This document shows positions 43,924 through 52,025 of a DNA stretch of 64,000 bases, piece after piece. The notes beneath the pieces are model-generated. The model saw only the letters and a program-made list of their open reading frames with translations. It was not told the origin of the DNA and made no database searches. Source of the DNA: Martelella sp. NC20 (GTDB taxonomy: Bacteria; Pseudomonadota; Alphaproteobacteria; Rhizobiales; Rhizobiaceae); assembly GCF_013459645.1 (NCBI RefSeq), contig NZ_CP054861.1, positions 1,848,001 to 1,912,000 on the forward strand, read 5' to 3'. Both the position numbers and the translations under genes were made by a program. Numbering within the stretch: position 1 is the first letter of the stretch; every line of letters begins with the position of its first letter.

Positions 43924-44871
43924 ATGGCGGATCCCCTCGCACAGATTGTTAGCTTGCTTCAGCCAGGCGCGCCGTTTTCCAAGTGCGTCACCGGATCAGG
44001 GCCATGGCGCGTGCGGCGGACGCAATCGCCCAATCCATATTATGTCGCCGTGCTCAAAGGAAGCATGCGCTACGGGGACCAACGGGGCGAAGAGGTCCTC
44101 GTCAATGCGGGCGATTTCATCCTCATCCCCTGGGCGCAGGACTTCATGATGTGGAGTGAAGTACCCAGTACAGATAAGGATATGGTGATCGATCCGGTCA
44201 TCCTGCCCGGCGGCGGCTATCGTGTCGGCAGTGCGGATGGTCCGGTCGATATGCGGGCTCTGGTGGGCTACTGTATATTCCGGTCGAATGATGCGACGCT
44301 GCTGTCATCATTGCTGCCCGAACTGATCGTGGTGCGCGGCGAGTATCGCCTCGCCATGCTGATGCAGTTGCTGGGCGACGAAGCAGCAAGCAGCAAGCCG
44401 GGCCGTGAGGCAGTGCTGCAGCATCTGCTGGAAGTCCTGCTGATCGAGGCTTTGCGCTCCTCGGTCGAGCTTGGCGCTTCTCCGGGGCTGTTGCGCGGCT
44501 TGTCGGACGACCGGTTGTCCGCGGCGATCAGGGGTATGCATGCAAGGCCCGAGCATGGCTGGACGGTGGCCGAACTTGCGCGCGAGGCTGCCCTGTCGCG
44601 GTCGGGTTTCCATCAACGCTTCCTGTCGGCCGTGGGAATGGCGCCAATGGAATATCTGACGGCGTGGCGGCTGGCCTTATCCAAGGATCTGCTTCGCAAG
44701 CAGGAGTGCAGTGTCGGCGAAATTGCCCGGCAGGTAGGGTACCGCTCGGCAAGCGCCTTCAGCGTGGCGTTTCTGCGCAATGTCGGGATATCGCCGGCAC
44801 GTTATGCGCGCGAGACTGCAAAGACGTTGCCCGGCGCGACCGCAGAGGACTTCAAGAGCGCCATCGCCTGA
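43924..44871 (+). CDS. AraC-family regulator with N-terminal cupin
   Basis: A 315-residue protein with an AraC_N/cupin_6 domain (about residues 5-185; RTQSPNPYYVAVLKGSMRYG, VNAGDFILIPWAQDF) and a C-terminal HTH_18 (about 205-300; WTVAELAREAALSRSGFHQRFLSAVG and SVGEIARQVGYRSASAFSVAFLRNVG). It is divergent from the SDR gene and probably regulates it, the arrangement seen for many redox- or aldehyde-responsive AraC/SDR pairs. The ATG at 43924 is chosen over an in-frame ATG at 43846 that lies nearer the SDR start. Confidence 0.9.
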   Translation: MADPLAQIVSLLQPGAPFSKCVTGSGPWRVRRTQSPNPYYVAVLKGSMRYGDQRGEEVLVNAGDFILIPWAQDFMMWSEVPSTDKDMVIDPVILPGGGYRVGSADGPVDMRALVGYCIFRSNDATLLSSLLPELIVVRGEYRLAMLMQLLGDEAASSKPGREAVLQHLLEVLLIEALRSSVELGASPGLLRGLSDDRLSAAIRGMHARPEHGWTVAELAREAALSRSGFHQRFLSAVGMAPMEYLTAWRLALSKDLLRKQECSVGEIARQVGYRSASAFSVAFLRNVGISPARYARETAKTLPGATAEDFKSAIA

Positions 44872-45410
44872 CCGAGGACTGAGGCCGTTGCCGTGGTTCG
44901 GTTCCGGCAGTTCCTCTAGGGCACGAATACTGCCACCGCTCCAGTCCAGGTGAGGAAGAACCCATTCAAGTGCCAGGCGACACGAAGCCGCGCAGGCGCT
45001 TGCCGCGATTTGCCCCCCTTGGCTGATTGGCCGACCATGCATTCCACGGGGTCGGATCGAGGCGCGAAAACGGACTTCTGGCGAACGGCAGTTTCGTCTG
45101 CATAGCCGCCTTCGTTGCCCGACCGTGGGGAACGGCAGGTTTCCACCCCCAACTGGCCGTTTGGGCAACAATCCAGGACTGGCGGGAGCCGACCTCGTCT
45201 CTGTCGTTCCAAAGTCAAGGACAGCTTCCCGAAAGCCGCCGTTCCTAGCACGCCCAACGGTCGACTTGGTCGGGGCCGTGTCCGGACCGGCGGGTTTGAA
45301 CTCAGATCATGAGCTAGGCGGCCCTTCACGCTTCATGGGCTTGGAACCGCTTTCGACCCGGACTGGTCGTTCGAGCCGTTCAGCTCAAACGACCGCAGTG
45401 AAAGATGCGC
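44872..45410. other. Gene-free stretch
   Basis: About 540 bases between the AraC gene and the next SDR gene. Open frames here have no ribosome sites and no recognisable products. No clear hairpin terminator, tRNA or insertion-sequence end was found. Confidence 0.5.
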
Positions 45411-46160
45411 CTATTTCACCGCCGAATTTCCCCCGTCCGCGAATAGCGCGGAACCTGTCACGAAGCTCGATGCTGGCCCCGCCAAAAACAACGCGGCCTG
45501 CGCGATTTCTTCTGGTTGGGCTATTCGCTTCATCGCATGGAGACCGGCGGCCCAATCTTTCTGCGATTGATCGCCCGCCATCCCCGTGTCTGTGCCGCCC
45601 GGAAGAAGGGCGTTGGCCCGTATATTTTTTACGCCATAGTCCGCCGCGATGCCTTTGACCAAGCCCATCAGTCCTGCTTTTGCGGCGGCGTAGGCACTCA
45701 TCCCTGGCAAACCGACGCTCGTGCCGACAAAGCTGGAGGTAAAAACAATAGAGCCGCCTCCGCGTTCGAGCATTGCCGGTATCTGATAACGGCTCGCAAA
45801 AAATGCACCGTTCAGGTTTGTGGCGATCGTTTGAATCCATTCTTCGGATTCCAGTTCAGCGACCGGTTTTAAGGCACCCACGGTCCCGGCATTGTTGAAG
45901 GCGATATCAAGACCTCCAAAAACCTGCACGGCTTCCGCGACCAGTTGTTCATGTGTTTCAGCCGAACTCACATCGCCGGCAACTAAATGCGCGCGTCCGC
46001 CTGTTTCTTGGATACGCTTCGCGACGTCCTCCAAAGCCGCTTTCCCACGCGCGTTCAAAACCACGCATGCGCCCTCAGCGGCAAAAAGCAACGCGGCCGA
46101 ACGGCCGATGCCGGATGACGCGCCGGAGATAATTGCAACTTTATCCTGTAATATTCCCAC
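45411..46160 (-). CDS. Short-chain dehydrogenase/reductase (glucose-1-dehydrogenase-like)
   Basis: A 249-residue classical SDR: ISGASSGIGRSAALLF cofactor site, FNNAGTVGALKPV, catalytic YAAAKAGLMGLVKG, and the C-terminal FVTGSALFADGGNS typical of the FabG/glucose dehydrogenase branch. The length is typical. It stands alone on the minus strand, with gene-poor regions of more than 250 bases on both sides. The substrate cannot be deduced. Confidence 0.9.
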   Translation of the reverse strand: MGILQDKVAIISGASSGIGRSAALLFAAEGACVVLNARGKAALEDVAKRIQETGGRAHLVAGDVSSAETHEQLVAEAVQVFGGLDIAFNNAGTVGALKPVAELESEEWIQTIATNLNGAFFASRYQIPAMLERGGGSIVFTSSFVGTSVGLPGMSAYAAAKAGLMGLVKGIAADYGVKNIRANALLPGGTDTGMAGDQSQKDWAAGLHAMKRIAQPEEIAQAALFLAGPASSFVTGSALFADGGNSAVK

Positions 46161-46462
46161 AAGTGTTCTCCTTAAATTGGAGACTGACGGATATGAAATA
46201 CTCAGCTACTTCGACACCCGATTCCTGCGGTCAGCTTCAGAAAGCCGCCATTCATCTGCATCGCAACAAAAGTTAGCCATCCGCCGCAACCTCGACGTTT
46301 GCCGCGTCGCAGCGCATGGCAGATTTCGGGATACGTAACTGGCTGATTGATCGTCCGAAATGGAGGCGCTTTACCGCCGAAGCTCGTTGACCCTATGAAG
46401 GTCAGCGTTCCCAACGTAGTTGCCCGATACCTGCCAGTCCGTTTTCCACCCGAGCCGGACAT
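46161..46462. other. Gene-free stretch
   Basis: About 300 bases between the SDR gene and the ATPase scrap. No ribosome-site-supported frame, hairpin terminator or RNA gene was seen. Confidence 0.4.
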
Positions 46463-46723
46463 TTAACTTGATAAACCCCAGGGATTTCGAGTGAGGTCAT
46501 TGTTCAGCAGACCGGCCGATCTGCCGGCCATGTCGAGGATATGCCAATGCTGGACAAACCCGAGCGTCAGAAATGTCACGGTCAAAGTGGCCTGATGATC
46601 GAGACGAAGCGCCAGGTGGGCAATCACCAGAGCCAGGAACACGCTGGAGGTCATCAGCACGCTGTGGACGATGATGCTCGTCCATTGCGACCGGCCCACA
46701 ACAACGGTTCGGACAAGCCGCAA
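46463..46723 (-). pseudogene. C-terminal scrap of a calcium/cation P-type ATPase
   Basis: The 86-codon frame reads SIIVHSVLMTSSVFLALVIA, then TLTVTFLTLGFVQHWHILDM and LLNNDLTRNPWG, the last helices of PacL/PMR1-type cation ATPases (usual form: TVSFLTLAFAQLWHVFNM...NPW). The catalytic and N-terminal parts are missing, and the end is cut after NPW, where the family normally continues with another helix. It is a remnant upstream of the kdp operon. Confidence 0.6.
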
Positions 46724-46993
46724 CTCATCGACACTTCGAGCAGGCGAGCACCTCTCTCTGCCCCCCGGCCGATCGAAAATTCGCGCTTTTCATATGAGAT
46801 TTTTATGTCTTGATCTCTTCGCCACTCTCGAACCTTTATGCGGTTTAGCGCCATATTCTTGCCACGATCGGTGATCGGCGGGGGCGGAAATAGGACTATG
46901 GGCACGTTCGTACCGCCCCCAATTGCCTGGCGACGACCTGCATTGGAAATGCGGAGAGCAAACACAGGCCCCGCATACGAGAAGAGGTGTCAA

Positions 46994-47083
46994 ATGATAC
47001 TGGAATACGTTCTTAGCGGAGCGGTGACGCTATTTGTCGCCGCCTATCTGATTTACGCACTGCTTCGGCCGGAACGCTTCTGA
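46994..47083 (+). CDS. kdpF: KdpF subunit, potassium-transporting ATPase
   Basis: A 29-residue single-helix peptide, MILEYVLSGAVTLFVAAYLI followed by the ending YALLRPERF, which is the hallmark of KdpF. KdpF stabilises the KdpABC complex in the membrane. AGAGGTG precedes the ATG. In the usual operon it lies directly before kdpA; here it is followed by an unassigned 60-codon ORF and kdpB. It marks the start of the operon. Confidence 0.85.
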   Translation: MILEYVLSGAVTLFVAAYLIYALLRPERF

Positions 47084-47103
47084 TTTCCCGAAGGTCCAGT
47101 CCG

Positions 47104-47286
47104 ATGAAACCGGCGGTGCGGGCCATCGGAACATGGCTCCGCCACATCCGCAAATCCTTCAATCCGCGATCCGAATTCCTGACAGCGGAAAAGCCGCTCC
47201 GAGCATCGAACATCATCCTCGCCATGACCGTGGCGATGGTGCTGCTCGCGCTCGTCGCCCGGCTTGGTGCTGAGCTTTTCGGGTAG
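47104..47286 (+). CDS. Small membrane protein in the kdp operon (orf60)
   Basis: A 60-residue protein with a basic, amphipathic first half ([21 protein letters not shown]) and one C-terminal helix ([21 protein letters not shown]). A GAAGG lies upstream of its ATG. It sits 20 bases after kdpF and 47 before kdpB, on the same strand with tight spacing, so it should be co-expressed. I do not recognise the family and it is not part of the classical KdpFABC complex. It may be an accessory or assembly peptide. Confidence 0.6.
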   Translation: MKPAVRAIGTWLRHIRKSFNPRSEFLTAEKPLRASNIILAMTVAMVLLALVARLGAELFG

Positions 47287-47333
47287 GGCTGAAGGCCGGG
47301 GCCACCATCACAAACAACATGCTGGAGTCACGC

Positions 47334-49406
47334 ATGAGCCAGTCCAATTCCGCGAGCCTGTTCGATGCTCGCATCCTTGTCCCCGCGCTTGGGGGCGCAT
47401 TCAGGAAACTCAATCCGCGAACGCTGGCGAAGAACCCGGTGATGTTCGTTGTCGGCGTCGTCTCGGTTCTGACGACAGTGCTGTTCCTCAAGGACGTCGC
47501 CACCGGCGCAGCGGATCTCGGCTTTTCCTTCCAGATCATTCTATGGCTCTGGTTCACGCTCCTGTTCGCGAACTTCGCGGAAGCGGTCGCGGAGGGGCGC
47601 GGCAAGGCGCAGGCCGACTCGCTTCGCCGTTCTCGCACCGAGACCCAGGCCAAACTCCTCGCCGATCCGGACAGCAACGAGACGAAGCTCGTGCCGGGCA
47701 CGAGCCTGAAGACGGGCGACGTCGTCCTGGTCGAGGCTGGAGAGATCATCCCGTCCGATGGCGAGATCATCGAGGGCATCGCCTCGGTCAACGAGGCGGC
47801 AATCACGGGCGAGTCCGCACCGGTCATCCGCGAATCCGGCGGCGACCGTTCGGCGGTAACGGGCGGCACACAAGTGCTGTCCGACTGGATCAAGGTCAGG
47901 ATCACGGCCGAGGCGGGCTCGACTTTCATCGACCGCATGATCGCCCTGGTCGAGGGCGCCGAGCGCCAGAAGACGCCGAACGAAATCGCGCTGAACGTCA
48001 TGCTTGCCGGTCTGACGCTGATCTTCGTCATGGCGACGGCCACGATCCCCGCCTTCGCCGCCTATGCCGGCGGGTCCATTCCGATCATCGTACTGGTGGC
48101 GCTGTTCGTAACGCTGATCCCGACGACGATCGGCGCGCTGCTCTCGGCGATCGGTATCGCCGGCATGGACCGTCTCGTGCGCTTCAATGTGCTCGCCATG
48201 TCCGGCCGCGCCGTCGAGGCCGCAGGTGACGTCGATACGCTGTTGCTCGACAAGACCGGAACGATCACGCTCGGCAACCGCCAGGCAACCGAATTTCGTC
48301 CGGTAAAGGGTGTCACCGAACAGGAACTGGCCGACGCGGCGCAACTCGCCTCGATCGCTGACGAGACGCCGGAAGGCCGCTCTATCGTCGTGCTTGCCAA
48401 GGAAAAATACGGCATTCGCGGACGGGACATGCAGTCGCTTCACGCGTCTTTCGTGCCGTTCACCGCGCAGAGCCGCATGTCGGGCGTCGACCTTGACGGG
48501 TCGTCGATCCGCAAGGGCGCCGTCGACGCCGTTCTCAAATATGTCGAACAGGCATCGGCCGCGAACGGATCGACGCGCGCCAGCGCCGAGAGCAAGCGCG
48601 AACTCGATATGATCGCCAACGACATCGCCAGGAGCGGCGGAACACCGCTCGCGGTCGTCAAGGATGGCGTGCTGCTCGGCGTCATCCATCTCAAGGACAT
48701 CGTCAAGGGCGGCATACGCGAGCGTTTCGCCGAGCTGCGCAGGATGGGCATTCGCACGGTGATGATCACCGGCGACAATCCGATGACGGCGGCGGCGATC
48801 GCCGCCGAGGCCGGCGTCGACGACTTCCTCGCCGAAGCCACGCCGGAAAACAAGCTCACGCTGATCCGCGAGGAGCAGGCCAAGGGCAAGCTCGTCGCCA
48901 TGTGCGGCGACGGCACCAACGACGCCCCTGCCCTTGCCCAGGCCGATGTCGGCGTCGCCATGAACACCGGCACGGTTGCCGCGCGCGAAGCCGGCAACAT
49001 GGTGGATCTGGATTCCGATCCGACCAAGCTGATCGAGATCGTCGAGATCGGCAAGCAGCTTCTGATGACACGCGGGGCGCTGACCACCTTCTCGATCGCC
49101 AACGACGTCGCGAAATATTTCGCGATCGTCCCGGCGATGTTCATCGCGCTTTATCCGCAGCTCGCTGTACTCAACATCATGGGGCTGGCAACGCCGCAAA
49201 GCGCGATCCTGTCGGCGATCATCTTCAACGCTCTCATCATCATCGCCCTCATCCCGCTGTCGCTAAAGGGCGTTGCCTACAAGGCCATCGGCGCGGACGG
49301 GCTTTTGCGGCGCAACCTTCTCATCTACGGACTTGGCGGCCTGATCGCGCCCTTCATCGGCATCAAGGCGATCGACCTCGCCATCACCGCCATCGGCCTC
49401 GCCTGA
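47334..49406 (+). CDS. kdpB: KdpB, catalytic subunit of the potassium P-type ATPase
   Basis: A 690-residue P-type ATPase: phosphorylation motif [14 protein letters not shown] (Asp about residue 306), TGES actuator motif ([10 protein letters not shown]), [18 protein letters not shown] and [18 protein letters not shown]. KdpB hydrolyses ATP to drive potassium uptake through KdpA. The ATG at 47334 follows GGAG; a nearby upstream ATG at 47319 overlaps that site. The gene precedes kdpA, the reverse of the usual order, with a 26-codon ORF between them. Confidence 0.96.
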   Translation: MSQSNSASLFDARILVPALGGAFRKLNPRTLAKNPVMFVVGVVSVLTTVLFLKDVATGAADLGFSFQIILWLWFTLLFANFAEAVAEGRGKAQADSLRRSRTETQAKLLADPDSNETKLVPGTSLKTGDVVLVEAGEIIPSDGEIIEGIASVNEAAITGESAPVIRESGGDRSAVTGGTQVLSDWIKVRITAEAGSTFIDRMIALVEGAERQKTPNEIALNVMLAGLTLIFVMATATIPAFAAYAGGSIPIIVLVALFVTLIPTTIGALLSAIGIAGMDRLVRFNVLAMSGRAVEAAGDVDTLLLDKTGTITLGNRQATEFRPVKGVTEQELADAAQLASIADETPEGRSIVVLAKEKYGIRGRDMQSLHASFVPFTAQSRMSGVDLDGSSIRKGAVDAVLKYVEQASAANGSTRASAESKRELDMIANDIARSGGTPLAVVKDGVLLGVIHLKDIVKGGIRERFAELRRMGIRTVMITGDNPMTAAAIAAEAGVDDFLAEATPENKLTLIREEQAKGKLVAMCGDGTNDAPALAQADVGVAMNTGTVAAREAGNMVDLDSDPTKLIEIVEIGKQLLMTRGALTTFSIANDVAKYFAIVPAMFIALYPQLAVLNIMGLATPQSAILSAIIFNALIIIALIPLSLKGVAYKAIGADGLLRRNLLIYGLGGLIAPFIGIKAIDLAITAIGLA

Positions 49407-49424
49407 CCACAAGGAGTTCGGCAC

Positions 49425-49505
49425 ATGACCATCCTCTATCTCATTCTCGGCCTGGCGGTCTTCGGGCTGTTGCTCGTCATGACCAATGCCGTCGACCGCG
49501 CCTGA
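49425..49505 (+). CDS. 26-residue membrane peptide between kdpB and kdpA (orf26)
   Basis: The ORF MTILYLILGLAVFGLLLVMT-NAVDRA has AAGGAG ten bases upstream and is almost entirely one hydrophobic helix with a short polar tail. It occupies the place KdpF normally holds (directly before kdpA) but lacks the KdpF ending; a separate canonical KdpF lies at 46994. It could be a second KdpF-like stabiliser. It is too short for a family assignment. Confidence 0.6.
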   Translation: MTILYLILGLAVFGLLLVMTNAVDRA

Positions 49506-49532
49506 CCTTTCAACGATGTCGGAGACTTACCG

Positions 49533-51206
49533 ATGCTGACACAATCCGTTCTCTTCGTCGTCCTCATCGTGGGAGGCACGGCGCTCATCTCCTGGCCGCT
49601 CGGCCGCTACATGAAATGGGCCATGGACCCGAACAAGGGCGAGGCCCGCGGCCTCACCCGCCTGTTTCAATCGGTCGGTGGTTCCGTATGCGCGCAAGAC
49701 CAGAACTGGAAGCGCTACATGGTCGCCATGCTGGTCTTCAACGTCGTCATGTTCGTTGTGACCTTCGGCTTCCTTGCCCTGCAACAGGTTCTGCCGCTCA
49801 ACCCCGACGGCAAGGGAGCGCTCTCCGGCGACCTGATCTTCAACACGGCGGCGTCCTTCACCTCCAACACCAACCTGCAGCACTATTCCGGCGAGGTCTC
49901 GCTCAGCTACCTGTCGCAGCTCGGCGGCCTGATGTGGCTGCAGTTCGTGTCGGCGGCCACCGGTATCGCGGCGCTCGCCGCGCTCGCCCGCGGGCTTGCC
50001 GGAAAGCCGCTCGGCAACTTCTTCATCGACCTGCAGCGCGCGTCCTTTCTGGTCCTGCTGCCGGTCGCCTTCGTCTTTGCAATCCTGCTGGTTGTTGGCG
50101 GCGTGCCGATGACTTTCGACGGGGCGGCCGTGGCGACCACGCTGGAAGGCGTACAGCAAACCATTGCGCGCGGTCCGGTCGCCGCCTTCGTGTCGATCAA
50201 GCAACTCGGTACCAATGGCGGCGGCTTCTTCGGTCCCAACTCGACCCATCCGCTGGAGAACCCCAGCTTCTGGACCAACATTATCGAGATGGTCGCCATC
50301 ATCCTGATCCCGATGGCCTGTGTGTGGATGTTCGGCCGGATCATCGAGCGCAAACGACATGCCATGGTGATCTTCGCGGTGATGCTGGGCTTCATCCTGG
50401 TCAAGATCACAGGCGCGGTCTATTTCGAATCCGCGCCGACCGAAGCCTTCGCCAACCTGCCGATCGAGCAGACCGTCGGCAATCTCGAGGGCAAGGAACT
50501 GCGCTTCGGCGCTACCGGCGGTCCGCTCTGGTCGGTGCTGACCACGTCGACCTCGAACGGCTCTGTCGGCGCCATGCATGACAGCCTCAATCCGATGACC
50601 GGACTGATGCCGATGGTCGGCATGTGGCTCAATTCCACCTTCGGCGGCGTCGGCGTCGGCATGATCAACATGTTTCTCTATATCGTCGTCGGCGTCTTCA
50701 TCGCCGGCATGATGATCGGGCGCACCCCGGAATATCTCGGCTGGCGCGTGGAAGCGCGGGAAGTGAAGTTCGCGCTGTTCGCGCTGTTGGCGCACGGCTT
50801 CTTCATTCTGGGGGGCACCGCCATCTTCGCGGCGACGCCGTGGGGTGCTGCTACGCTCAACAATGTCGGCCCGCATGGCTTTTCCGAGATGCTCTACGAG
50901 TTCACGTCGGCCAGCGCCAATAACGGTTCCGGCTTCGAGGGGCTGGGCGACAACACCGTGCCGTGGAACATCGCGACCGGAATCGTGATGCTGCTCGCGC
51001 GGTTCATCCCGATCATCCTGCCGCTCGCGATCGTCGGCTCGCTGTCGGCCAAACGGCGCAGCGTCGAATCGAGCGGAACGCTCAGCGTCGAAAGCGGTGT
51101 CTTCGCCGCGATGCTCGCTTCGACGATCTTCGTCATCGGCGCGCTCACCTTCTTCCCGGCGGCGACGCTCGGCCCGATTGCCGAACACGTCATGTTCATG
51201 AACTGA
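49533..51206 (+). CDS. kdpA: KdpA, potassium channel-like subunit
   Basis: A 557-residue polytopic protein of the superfamily of K+ transporters with KdpA hallmarks: TAASFTSNTNLQHYSGE (first filter region), LGTNGGGFFGPNSTHPLENP (second), NPMTGLMPMVGMWLNSTFGGVGVG (third) and TSASANNGSGFEGLGDN (fourth). It binds and passes potassium for the KdpB pump. The ATG is 27 bases after the orf26 stop. Length matches the family. Confidence 0.96.
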   Translation: MLTQSVLFVVLIVGGTALISWPLGRYMKWAMDPNKGEARGLTRLFQSVGGSVCAQDQNWKRYMVAMLVFNVVMFVVTFGFLALQQVLPLNPDGKGALSGDLIFNTAASFTSNTNLQHYSGEVSLSYLSQLGGLMWLQFVSAATGIAALAALARGLAGKPLGNFFIDLQRASFLVLLPVAFVFAILLVVGGVPMTFDGAAVATTLEGVQQTIARGPVAAFVSIKQLGTNGGGFFGPNSTHPLENPSFWTNIIEMVAIILIPMACVWMFGRIIERKRHAMVIFAVMLGFILVKITGAVYFESAPTEAFANLPIEQTVGNLEGKELRFGATGGPLWSVLTTSTSNGSVGAMHDSLNPMTGLMPMVGMWLNSTFGGVGVGMINMFLYIVVGVFIAGMMIGRTPEYLGWRVEAREVKFALFALLAHGFFILGGTAIFAATPWGAATLNNVGPHGFSEMLYEFTSASANNGSGFEGLGDNTVPWNIATGIVMLLARFIPIILPLAIVGSLSAKRRSVESSGTLSVESGVFAAMLASTIFVIGALTFFPAATLGPIAEHVMFMN

Positions 51207-51222
51207 TCCGGAGATCCGAAAG

Positions 51223-51777
51223 ATGCAGCTTCTTCTCTCAAGTATTCGCATCGCCGCGGCGACCATGCTGATTTGTGTCGCCGGTTATGCAACCGCCGTC
51301 TGGGCCGTGGCTCAGGCGATCGCTCCCGACACGGCCAATGGTTCGCTGATCGTCGGAGCGAGCGGTCAAGTCGTCGGCAGTCGCCAGGTGGCGCAGGCCT
51401 TCACCGAACCGCGCTACTTCTGGCCGAGGCCGTCAGCCGTCGACTATGACGGCGCGGGCGCCGGCGGCAGCAACAAGTCGCCGACGAGCACCGATATCGC
51501 TGACCGCGGCCGCGATCTGGTGGAACGCTACGGCGCGACGTCGGACAATCCGCTGCCGGCCGACCTTGCGGCCGCCTCCGGAGCAGGTCTTGACCCGCAT
51601 ATCTCCGAGGAAGGCGCGCTCTATCAGGTCTCCCGGATCGCTGAGGCACGTGGACTGGACAGGACACAGGTTGAGGGGCTGGTTTACAGGGAGGCGTTCT
51701 CGCCGGGCGGCTTCATGACCCCGGACCGCATCGTCAACGTCCTCGAGCTCAACATCGCGCTGGATGCGATCAACTGA
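51223..51777 (+). CDS. kdpC: KdpC subunit, potassium-transporting ATPase
   Basis: A 184-residue protein with one N-terminal membrane helix (IRIAAATMLICVAGYATAVWAV) and a periplasmic/soluble domain containing GSRQVAQAFTEPRYFWPRPSA, DLAAASGAGLDPHISEE and VNVLELNIALD, the KdpC signatures. It stabilises the complex and promotes ATP binding to KdpB. It starts 16 bases after kdpA. A 248-base gap to kdpD follows. Confidence 0.95.
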   Translation: MQLLLSSIRIAAATMLICVAGYATAVWAVAQAIAPDTANGSLIVGASGQVVGSRQVAQAFTEPRYFWPRPSAVDYDGAGAGGSNKSPTSTDIADRGRDLVERYGATSDNPLPADLAAASGAGLDPHISEEGALYQVSRIAEARGLDRTQVEGLVYREAFSPGGFMTPDRIVNVLELNIALDAIN

Positions 51778-51801
51778 ACGCCGGGACGTTGACGGGTGTC
51801 G

Positions 51802-51855
51802 AACGCATGGGCCCAGGTGTTTGTCCGCAGACCGATCACACCGTACCCATGCGTT
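51802..51855. repeat. Inverted repeat in the kdpC-kdpD gap
   Basis: AACGCATGGG (51802-51811) and CCCATGCGTT (51846-51855) are perfect 10-bp arms 34 bases apart in the 248-base gap between kdpC and kdpD. It could attenuate read-through from the structural genes or mark a separate kdpDE promoter; no clear promoter was identified. Confidence 0.4.
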
Positions 51856-52025
51856 GACCTAACCATCAATGCCGTCTCCGGGGTCGGCAGATTGCGAGCC
51901 TGGAGGCGGTATTTTGGAGCAACCGACCGCACCCACACCGGAAAAATTGGCGGCCGAATGTTCAATAAGCTATTGTATTGTTTGGCTCTTGCATTTGATT
52001 GCCTCAAAATGGCGGGAATAACGAG

